This document shows positions 8,988 through 15,428 of a stretch of DNA of 64,000 nucleotides, piece after piece (within the stretch, counting starts at the first letter, position 1; each line of letters starts with the position of its first letter). Position numbers and translations under genes: made by a program. The notes below the pieces were generated by a model. The model was not told the DNA's origin. It ran no database searches and was given only the letters and a program-made list of their open reading frames with translations. This DNA comes from Elusimicrobiota bacterium. GTDB lineage: Bacteria > Elusimicrobiota > Elusimicrobia > UBA1565 > UBA9628. The stretch covers positions 264,789 to 328,788 of the forward strand of contig JACRDT010000005.1 in the NCBI GenBank assembly GCA_016212795.1. Direction: 5' to 3'.

Positions 8988-9341
8988 TGGAGGTGTCGAG
9001 AATCGCACTCGAGTCCAACCGTTCCCCGCCACGGCCGCTACAGGCTTAGTCCGCCCGGCACGGCCCGGGAAAACCGGCGGACGGGTGCTCCCGGGGTGTC
9101 CCGTTTTTCATCTCGAGGCCGGCCTCGACGGAACGAGCGATGCATGCCTCCAGCCTGCTCATGACGCCGGCGCTCCCCCAGCAGGTGTCGGGGACCGGCG
9201 TGAGCTCACTGCTTGTTAGGCAGTCGCCCAGGCCAACGGTGAGTTGGCTTTTGTTTGTTTGGTCTGATTTTATCCTGGCTCTGACCAACCAGGGCCTGCT
9301 GCCGGTGACCTAAGAACAGCTGTCGAACCTAGTTCACCCCC
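8988..9341 (-). ncRNA. ssrA: Transfer-messenger RNA (tmRNA)
   Basis: One-piece tmRNA for ribosome rescue. The 5' end GGGGGTG (9341-9335) pairs over 7 bp with CACCTCC (8995-8989); the third pair is the G-U wobble that alanyl-tRNA synthetase needs. Discriminator A is at 8988 and CCA is not encoded. A T-arm with 5-bp stem TCGAG/CTCGA and loop TGCGATT precedes the 3' acceptor strand, and GGTTCGAC follows the 5' strand as in other tmRNAs. The tag reading frame begins after CAAACAAACAAAA at GCC (9248) and encodes ANSPLAWATA followed by TAA (9216-9218), a typical tag length with a small hydrophobic end. The 354-nt size is normal. An 80-codon open frame over this region is a shadow. Confidence 0.93.
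9216..9248 (-). other. tmRNA tag-peptide reading frame (ANSPLAWATA)
   Basis: The resume codon GCC is followed by AAC TCA CCG TTG GCC TGG GCG ACT GCC and TAA. Ala-Asn at the start and a small nonpolar C-terminus match proteolysis tags of other bacteria; the Trp and the terminal ATA are unusual. Confidence 0.85.
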
Positions 9342-9349
9342 GTATACCG

Positions 9350-9427
9350 CCCTGAACCCTCTTGGGTTCAGGGAGGAAAGCCGTTTGATCAGCTTTCCTC
9401 TATATTACATTGTATCAAAAATCGCAA
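9350..9427 (-). promoter_or_regulatory. tmRNA promoter and two-hairpin leader
   Basis: Read on the minus strand: -35 TTGCGA (9427-9422), 17-nt spacer, -10 TATAGA (9404-9399), then two perfect hairpins before the mature 5' end: GAGGAAAGC/GCTTTCCTC (9-bp stem) and CCCTGAACCC/GGGTTCAGGG (10-bp stem, loop AAGA). The leader would be removed by RNase P at 9341. The hairpins could also act as terminator of the kinase gene upstream, but no U-tract follows them. Confidence 0.5.
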
Positions 9428-12163
9428 CTACTCACCCCCAGGCTGGGAGACATCCTGATTAAACGGCATCTGCCCCCTCGCTACTCGCCTCCCCGCGGGG
9501 GAGACGAGTGACATCAGCGCCTTGGCCAGCTCTCCCGCCGAGCGGGTGCGCTTCTCGGGGTCCGCGGCCAGGGCCTGGCGGAACAGCTCGTCGATGCCGG
9601 GCGGAAGGCCGGGCACGACCTTCGAGATGGGCGGGAAGGACATGTTCATCTTGTTGAGCAGCATCCCCGAGCCCACGCCGCTGAAGGGCTGGCGGCCGCT
9701 CAAGGCCTCGTAGAGGCAGACCGCCATGGCGTAGACGTCCGCCTCCCGGCGGATGATGCCGTTCTCCTGCTCGGGAGGCATGTAGGGCGGCGTGCCCAGC
9801 ACGGTGTTGGTCACGGAGAAGCGGTTGATGGCGTCCTTGGCGACCCTCGCCACGCCGAAATCCATCACCCTCACGTAGCCCTCGTCGTCCACCATCACGT
9901 TGGAGGGCTTGAGGTCGCGGTGGATCACGTTGCGGCCGTGGGCGAAGTCGAGGGCCGACGCGATGCCCTGGAACACGGCGACCGCCCGGTCCAGCGGCAG
10001 GCGGCCCTCCTTGGCGACGATCTCGTGGAGGGTGAGGCCGGCGACGTGCTCGAACACCAGGTAGACCTGGCCGCCCTCCTCGAGGATCGAATAGATCTCC
10101 ACGATGTTCGGGTGGTGCAGGGCCGCCACCGTCCTGGCCTCGGCGAGGAAGCGATCTCGCTCGCGGCCGTCGAGGCGCAGCTCGTCGCGCATCTTCTTGA
10201 TGGCCACCTTGCGGCCAAGCGTTCGGTCGATCCCCTCGAACACGACGCCCATGCCGCCCGCCCCGATCTGGCGGACGATCTCGAACTTGTCGGTCAGGGG
10301 GGACGGCGCGTCCGCCCCCGGCGGCGAGGACCTCGGCCCCGCCGCCAGCGCCTTCGGCCCGAGGGACCCGACCGCGGGCGGGCCCTGGACCGCGACCGGC
10401 CCCGCGTCCACCACCCCGAAGGCGAAGACGAAGAGCCCCACGGCCAGCAGCAGCCCCAAGGCGATGAGGACGAAGGTCATGGTCCCGATATGAGCCTTGG
10501 CCGGGGCCGCCTCGGCCGCCGCCTTCTGGGACTCGGGCCTGGCCTCCCCGGGGAAGAGGAACAGCAGGTCGCTGTCGGCGGGCATCTGCAGGGCCGAATC
10601 CAGGCTGCTCTGGAACTTCGGGTCGAGCGACGCCGCTTTCTTGAGGTTCTCCAGCATGCCTTCCCGGTCGCCGAGCCCACCCAGGGCGTGGGCGCGGTTG
10701 GCGTAGGCGGCGGCGTCCTTGGGGTTGAGCTCCAGGGCCGCCTGGGCCGCCTTCAGGGCGGCCTTGTAGTCCTTCTGCCGGTTGAGCGCGAACGCCTTGG
10801 CGTTGAGCAGCGCGGAGCTGTTCGGGGCCAGCTTGAGGCCCGCCTCGGCGTCGCGCTGCGCGTCCTGGTACCGGCGCAGGTTGGCGTTGGCGACCGAAGC
10901 GTAGAAATGGGCCTGGGCGTTGTTGGGGTTGAGCTCGAGCGCCTTGCGCGCCAACGAGCGCGCCGCGTCGTAATCGCCCATGCGCAGGGCCTTCTCCACG
11001 AGCCGGACCTGCGCCGCGGATTGGGCGAACTGGCCCTGAGAGGGGTCGAGCCTCGACCCCGCCTTCCCGGCGGAAGGCGCGTCGAAGGAGCCGAAGGACA
11101 GTTGGGCCGCGGCCTGCTCCGCGGCCGCGGAAGGCGAAGCGGTCACGCGGCTCTCGGAGAGCTTGAGGGTCGAGAAGGCGTTCTTGTCGTCGGGGTTCAG
11201 GGCGAGGGCCGACTCGGCGTCCTGGACCGCGCCGGGGTAGTTCTGCATCATGTAGTTCGCCATGGCCCGGCCGCTGTAGGCCGCGGCGTTCTCGGGGTCG
11301 CGGTTGATGGCCTTGTCGAAGGACTCCTTCGCCTTTGGGGCGTTGCCGCCGCTGAGCTGGTTCTGGCCCTGGCTCGTGTCGGGATCGGGCTTGGGGCGGG
11401 GAGGCCTGTAGAACAGCGAATCCTCCTCGCCGGGCTTGCCCGGGAACATCTTCTGGATAGCGGGCTGGAGTTCATCGAGGACCCGCTGGGCCAACTCGGA
11501 CGGAGGGCCGAACCACTGCCCGGGGACATGCTTCACGCCAGGCCCAGGCCGATCGTGGCCAACTCTATCTCCTGGCAACTCGCCTGGGTCCCGGTTGAGC
11601 CGCCGATAATCCCCGCGGATCGCGTCTCGATAGTCCTTGATCTTGCCAACGAATTCCGGCGAATCCTTGCTGACAGTGCCCGCCTGCGCATCCAACTCCA
11701 GACTCGCGAAATCCCCGGACCGGAGCGTCATGTCGAGCATGGCGGACTTGTGCATCTGAGCCATCTGGGGGTCCTTCACGAACGCGTTGAATTTGTCGTA
11801 GATGCCGGGCCCGAAATAGCTGTCCATCGCTTCCCGGTAGAAAGCGGCTCCCCCCGGCGCTGTCGTGCCGACTCCCGTCGTACCCACTCTTGAGGTGCCG
11901 GCACCCAGGCCGCCCTTCAGATGCTTTTGGCCCCTGTTCGCGCTGTCCAACACGACGTCCAGGCCCGCTTCCGCCACGTCTTCGGTGAGCAGGTTCATGG
12001 CCTCCTCACGTGACATCAGCTTGGGCACGTAGGGCGCGGGGGTTTCGCTCGAGGGAACGTCGCTCTTTTTCTTCTTCGTGCCTTCGCCATGGCAGGGCTC
12101 GCCCGCGGCCCCAGCGAGGACCAGCAAAAGCCCCATCGTCGCAAAGAAAATCTTTCCCTTCAT
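9428..12163 (-). CDS. Receptor-type Ser/Thr kinase with N-terminal secreted TPR domain (paralogue 1)
   Basis: 911 residues. A signal peptide (MKGKIFFATMGLLLVLAG...) leads into a long exported region whose second half (about 400-540) is a chain of TPRs (repeats with Ala-x-Tyr/Phe-x-x-Ala spacing and NP-x-N turns). A transmembrane helix follows at about 555-585, and a cytoplasmic Hanks-type kinase at about 625-890 with P-loop GAGGMG, VAIKK Lys, catalytic HRDLKPSN and DFGVAR; all catalytic residues are present. This order is the reverse of PknB-like receptors, where the kinase is N-terminal. Start at ATG 12163 with GGGGTGATCC upstream. The C-terminal ~25 residues after the kinase fold are repeat-derived. 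Two paralogues follow upstream. Confidence 0.88.
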   Translation of the reverse strand: MKGKIFFATMGLLLVLAGAAGEPCHGEGTKKKKSDVPSSETPAPYVPKLMSREEAMNLLTEDVAEAGLDVVLDSANRGQKHLKGGLGAGTSRVGTTGVGTTAPGGAAFYREAMDSYFGPGIYDKFNAFVKDPQMAQMHKSAMLDMTLRSGDFASLELDAQAGTVSKDSPEFVGKIKDYRDAIRGDYRRLNRDPGELPGDRVGHDRPGPGVKHVPGQWFGPPSELAQRVLDELQPAIQKMFPGKPGEEDSLFYRPPRPKPDPDTSQGQNQLSGGNAPKAKESFDKAINRDPENAAAYSGRAMANYMMQNYPGAVQDAESALALNPDDKNAFSTLKLSESRVTASPSAAAEQAAAQLSFGSFDAPSAGKAGSRLDPSQGQFAQSAAQVRLVEKALRMGDYDAARSLARKALELNPNNAQAHFYASVANANLRRYQDAQRDAEAGLKLAPNSSALLNAKAFALNRQKDYKAALKAAQAALELNPKDAAAYANRAHALGGLGDREGMLENLKKAASLDPKFQSSLDSALQMPADSDLLFLFPGEARPESQKAAAEAAPAKAHIGTMTFVLIALGLLLAVGLFVFAFGVVDAGPVAVQGPPAVGSLGPKALAAGPRSSPPGADAPSPLTDKFEIVRQIGAGGMGVVFEGIDRTLGRKVAIKKMRDELRLDGRERDRFLAEARTVAALHHPNIVEIYSILEEGGQVYLVFEHVAGLTLHEIVAKEGRLPLDRAVAVFQGIASALDFAHGRNVIHRDLKPSNVMVDDEGYVRVMDFGVARVAKDAINRFSVTNTVLGTPPYMPPEQENGIIRREADVYAMAVCLYEALSGRQPFSGVGSGMLLNKMNMSFPPISKVVPGLPPGIDELFRQALAADPEKRTRSAGELAKALMSLVSPAGRRVARGQMPFNQDVSQPGGE
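9430..9512. repeat. Palindromic repeat, copy 7 (degenerate)
   Basis: Contains GATTAAACGGCATCTGCC, CTCGCTACTCGCCTCC and the return arm ACGAGTGAC. It covers the last ~28 codons of the first kinase gene, which therefore ends in repeat-derived residues. Confidence 0.7.
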
Positions 12164-12197
12164 AGGATCACCCCGGGAGCTGTAAATATATATATTA

Positions 12198-12226
12198 AGT
12201 GTAGAGGGAGGCCCGTGATTTGTCAA
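12198..12226 (-). promoter_or_regulatory. Promoter of kinase paralogue 1
   Basis: Minus strand: -35 TTGACA (12226-12221), 17-nt spacer, -10 TACACT (12203-12198). The same boxes and spacing stand before the other two kinase genes. The leader then contains the AT-rich run ATATATATATTTAC before the start codon. Confidence 0.75.
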
Positions 12227-12252
12227 GCCTGATTCCCTTAATTTACCGGTAA

Positions 12253-14664
12253 TTAACAGCCCAGGCCCTCGACGGCCGCGAGGAACTCGGGAGCGTTGCG
12301 GTAGCGCTTGTCGGGGTCGGGCGAGAGCACCTTGGCCATTACGCCGTCCAGCCCCGGCGGGAACCCGTCCTTTCCCGTCGAGGAGAGGGGCGCGAACCGG
12401 CCGTTGAGCTTGTTGAGCAGCATCCCCGCGCCCTGGCCGGCGAAAGGCAGCTCGCCGGTGAGCATCTCGTAGAACACGATCCCCAGGGCGTACACGTCCG
12501 ACTCCGGGCGCACCGTACCCTGCTCGAGCTCCGGGGCCATGTACGGCGGCGTGCCCACCACGGTGTTGGTCATCGTCTTGGTCATGGCGTCCTTGGCCTG
12601 CCGGGCCACCCCGAAGTCCATCACCTTGCAGGACCCGTCGTCCGTCACCATGATGTTCGACGGCTTGATGTCGCGGTGGATGATCTTGTGCCGGTGCGCG
12701 TACTCCACCGCGGCGCAGGAGTGCTTCAGGATGTGCCGGGCCTGCTCCAGGGGCAGGGTCCCGCGCTCCTCCAAGAGCGCGGCGAGGGTCTTGCCCGAGG
12801 CGAACTCGAAGACCAGGTAGAGGTCGACCCCGTCCTCCACGATGGAGAAGATCTCGACGATGTTCGGGTGGTGCAGGGCCGCGACCATCCGGGCCTCCTG
12901 CAGGAACCGCTCCTTCTCCCGCCGGTCGAGGCGGATCTCGTCGCGCATCCTCTTGATCGCCACAGGACGGTCGAGCGCCTGGTCGCGCCCCTCGTAGACC
13001 ACGCCCATGCCGCCCAGGCCCACCTCGCGGACCAGCTGGTACTGCGACCAGAACCCCGTCGTCGGGGCCGCGCCGTCGGCCGGCGCCGGGCCCGCCCCCG
13101 GCGAGGCTTCCGCCGTCCCCCCCGTGAGGTACCGGACCGTGTTGCGGACCTTCTCCCTCCAGGTGGCCGAGAGGACGTGCAGGAGACCCAGGGCCACCAG
13201 GAACCCGCCGGACACCACCAGCGCCACCATCCTCACGAACCTCTTTTTGCGGGTCTGGGGCGAGACCGGCGCGGTCTTGGCGGAGGCTGACTCCTCGTCG
13301 AACAGGAAGAGGATGTCCCCGGACTCCGGCGCCTGCAGCGCCGCCTCGTAGCGCTCCTTGAACCTGGCGTCGAGCTCGGCCGAGCGCTTGAGCGATTCGA
13401 GCATGCCGGCGCGGTCGCCCATGCCGGCCAGGGCGAACGCCCTGTTCTGGAAGGCGAAGGCGTTGTTGGGCTCGCGCTCCAGGGTGAAGTTGGCGTCGCC
13501 CAGGGCCTCCTTGTACTTGCCCGTCTTGCTGAGCGCCCACGCGCGGCTCTGGAGCGCGGGGGTGTTGCCCGGCACCAGGTTCAAGGCGTAGCTCGCGTCA
13601 TAGACCGCGTCGTTGAACCGGTCGAGCTTGTTGTTGGCGATGGCCCGGTAGTTCCAGGCCTGGGCGTTGCGGTTGTTGAGCTGGATGGCGTGGCTGGCGC
13701 TCTCGTGCGCCAGGACGTAGTCCCGGACCACGAGGGCGGCGGCGGCTTCCTTAGTGTAGACCGAGGAACGCTGCACGGCCGACTCGTCCGGCGGCTGGAC
13801 GAACGGCCCGGGCGCGCCCGGCCGGGCCACCCCCGGCTGCGGCGCCCCCTGCGGGGGGAGCTGGCCCACGGCGAGGGCCCCCGCCCCGGCCTCCACGCCC
13901 GGGTCAAAGGCGCCGGGCATAGGGCCCAGCCCGGCCTCCCCCATGCCCTCGAACGCCGAGGACGGGAGGGTCTGGGTATTCACGCGGTTCTCGGAGAGCT
14001 TCTGGAGCCCGAACGCCGGCTTGTTGTTGGGGTCCTGCTTGAGCACCATGTTCGCGGCCTGGAGCGCCTTGGCGTAGTCGCCCAGGTTGTGCGCCGCGTT
14101 CCCGTAGGCCACGATGGTCTCCGGGTCCTTCGCCCCGAGCTGGATGGCGCGGTCGAGGTCCACGAAGCACTGCCTGTAGTTCTGCACCGCGCAGCCCATG
14201 TGCCCCTTCTCGGCCCAGGCCACGGGGGAATTCGGCGAGGATGCCGTCCAGTCCGGCACGTACCCCTTGCGGAACTCCCACACCAGGCTGGGCGTGAAGT
14301 TCGGGTCCCCCGGCTTGGGGCCCTGGCCAGGCCCGGCGTTGTTGGCGACGGGAGCGGGATACTTCAGACGGAGCGCCACCAGCAGTTGATCCCGGAGATC
14401 CGAATCGGAGATCGCGTCGATCTCCGTCCGGATCTGAACGGCGTACTGCATGACGTCGCCTTCGACGGGCGCGTCGCCGCTGATGAGGTCCCGTATCCGC
14501 TCGAACCTCTGGAATTCCTCGTTGATGTCGTCCTTGCCCGCCGCCGGCCCCGTCCTGTCTCCCGGCGGCGCAGGGTCTCCAGCCTTGAAACCCGCCGACG
14601 ACCGGGGCGGCCCCAGGGCGGCGGCGACGACGATGGCGGCGAGGCAGGCGGCGAAACGGTTCAT
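12253..14664 (-). CDS. Receptor-type Ser/Thr kinase with N-terminal secreted TPR domain (paralogue 2)
   Basis: 803 residues with the same plan as its neighbours: signal peptide (1-25), an exported region with TPR-like repeats in two blocks (about 140-220 and 300-440), one transmembrane helix at about 475-500, and a C-terminal kinase from about 535 with GLGGMG, VAIKRM, HRDIKPSN, DFGVAR and a PPYMAPE activation-segment end. All residues needed for catalysis are present. It presumably senses an extracytoplasmic partner through the TPRs and phosphorylates cytoplasmic targets (inferred). Its promoter is back-to-back with that of a small secreted protein gene. It is closest to paralogue 3 (shared kinase blocks and a shared YEAALQAP...D..FLFDE block before the helix). 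Confidence 0.9.
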   Translation of the reverse strand: MNRFAACLAAIVVAAALGPPRSSAGFKAGDPAPPGDRTGPAAGKDDINEEFQRFERIRDLISGDAPVEGDVMQYAVQIRTEIDAISDSDLRDQLLVALRLKYPAPVANNAGPGQGPKPGDPNFTPSLVWEFRKGYVPDWTASSPNSPVAWAEKGHMGCAVQNYRQCFVDLDRAIQLGAKDPETIVAYGNAAHNLGDYAKALQAANMVLKQDPNNKPAFGLQKLSENRVNTQTLPSSAFEGMGEAGLGPMPGAFDPGVEAGAGALAVGQLPPQGAPQPGVARPGAPGPFVQPPDESAVQRSSVYTKEAAAALVVRDYVLAHESASHAIQLNNRNAQAWNYRAIANNKLDRFNDAVYDASYALNLVPGNTPALQSRAWALSKTGKYKEALGDANFTLEREPNNAFAFQNRAFALAGMGDRAGMLESLKRSAELDARFKERYEAALQAPESGDILFLFDEESASAKTAPVSPQTRKKRFVRMVALVVSGGFLVALGLLHVLSATWREKVRNTVRYLTGGTAEASPGAGPAPADGAAPTTGFWSQYQLVREVGLGGMGVVYEGRDQALDRPVAIKRMRDEIRLDRREKERFLQEARMVAALHHPNIVEIFSIVEDGVDLYLVFEFASGKTLAALLEERGTLPLEQARHILKHSCAAVEYAHRHKIIHRDIKPSNIMVTDDGSCKVMDFGVARQAKDAMTKTMTNTVVGTPPYMAPELEQGTVRPESDVYALGIVFYEMLTGELPFAGQGAGMLLNKLNGRFAPLSSTGKDGFPPGLDGVMAKVLSPDPDKRYRNAPEFLAAVEGLGC

Positions 14665-14682
14665 GGGACCCTCCCTGATTAA

Positions 14683-14728
14683 AGTGTACCGCCACCCCCT
14701 TGATTTGTCAAGGTTCCCCTGTTATACT
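14683..14728. promoter_or_regulatory. Overlapping divergent promoters of kinase 2 and small secreted protein
   Basis: Minus: -35 TTGACA (14711-14706), 17 nt, -10 TACACT (14688-14683). Plus: -35 TTGATT (14700-14705), 17 nt, -10 TATACT (14723-14728). The two -35 boxes abut inside the inverted repeat CTTGATTTGTCAAG (14699-14712), so polymerase can probably occupy only one at a time. Confidence 0.8.
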
Positions 14729-14768
14729 AAACCTGAAGGCGCACTCTCTGCCGAGAGGGGAGGCCACT

Positions 14769-15071
14769 ATGCGAACATTGCTGGCTTTGCTGTTCGGGAT
14801 CGTCGTCGTCACCCTGCCCGTCCTGGTCGGAGCCGCGGATACCCCCAAGGTGGACCCTGACCCCGGCCTCTCCGACGCCGACTGGTGCGCCAAACACGCC
14901 CCGTCGGTGAGCGGAGGCAGCGTCGACGTCTGCAAGGCATTCCAGGAGTGGATCAAGGACCCCAAGGACAGGCCCCCCGAAGGCTCGAAGAGGCAGTACT
15001 GCCGCGATCAGACGAGCGTGGACAGGCTGCGCGGCTTCCTGGTGAAGATCGCGACCCCGGCCGCCTCATAA
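14769..15071 (+). CDS. Small secreted cysteine-containing protein
   Basis: 100 residues: a clear signal peptide (MRTLLALLFGIVVVTLPVLVGA, cleavage after about residue 22) and a mature ~78-residue polar domain with three cysteines (DWCAKH, DVCKAF, QYCRDQ). No known family is recognised. The ATG at 14769 is chosen over an upstream in-frame ATG at 14700 because GGGGAGG precedes it and the -10 box lies between the two. It is divergent from kinase 2 with abutting -35 boxes, which suggests joint regulation. It may be a ligand or accessory of the kinase's exported TPR domain; that is inference only. Confidence 0.7.
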   Translation: MRTLLALLFGIVVVTLPVLVGAADTPKVDPDPGLSDADWCAKHAPSVSGGSVDVCKAFQEWIKDPKDRPPEGSKRQYCRDQTSVDRLRGFLVKIATPAAS

Positions 15072-15090
15072 GCGAGCAGGTCGAGTCCTG

Positions 15091-15121
15091 GAGCCCCCGG
15101 ATCGCCCGGGGGCTCTCTCAT
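15091..15121 (+). terminator. Terminator-like hairpin after the small secreted protein gene
   Basis: A perfect 10-bp stem, GAGCCCCCGG/CCGGGGGCTC, with a 5-nt loop lies 20 nt after the stop codon. The following TCTCAT is only weakly U-rich. Confidence 0.5.
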
Positions 15122-15137
15122 GCCCGGCCGGCGGATA

Positions 15138-15428
15138 AGAGCGCCTAAAATAACCCAGGCGGCCCCCGGAAGGCCGAGCCTGAGCCGAGTTCGAGGCGCG
15201 ACGACCGAGCACCATGCCGCCGAGGAGTGACTCCAATGCGGCATTGGTGTAAGGGAGGAGCAACGAAGAAATCGGCCAGGATCGGCCTTCCCCGGAGGGG
15301 CGGGCGTCTTTTGCCCGCAGGCAGCGTTACTCGTCGCTTACAGGCCTACAGGCCTGCTCGCTCCTCGCGCCTCGCCTGCGGGCAAAATCCATCCCGCCGG
15401 GGGCGGCCTGGGTTATTTTAGGCGCTCT
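15138..15428. repeat. 291-bp element bounded by 32-bp inverted repeats
   Basis: The ends 15138-15169 and 15397-15428 are inverted copies with one mismatch (both begin AGAGCGCCTAAAATAACCCA). Inside, TTTTGCCCGCAGGC (15309-15322) and GCCTGCGGGCAAAA (15374-15387) form a second 14-bp inverted repeat. No open frame of note lies inside. The right end carries the last codons and stop of kinase 3. It is MITE-like in form, but no target-site duplication is evident. Confidence 0.7.

Noticed and set aside
9046..9288. 80-residue open frame on the minus strand
   Set aside because: It lies wholly inside the tmRNA gene, has no ribosome binding site, and reads the tag region in another frame.
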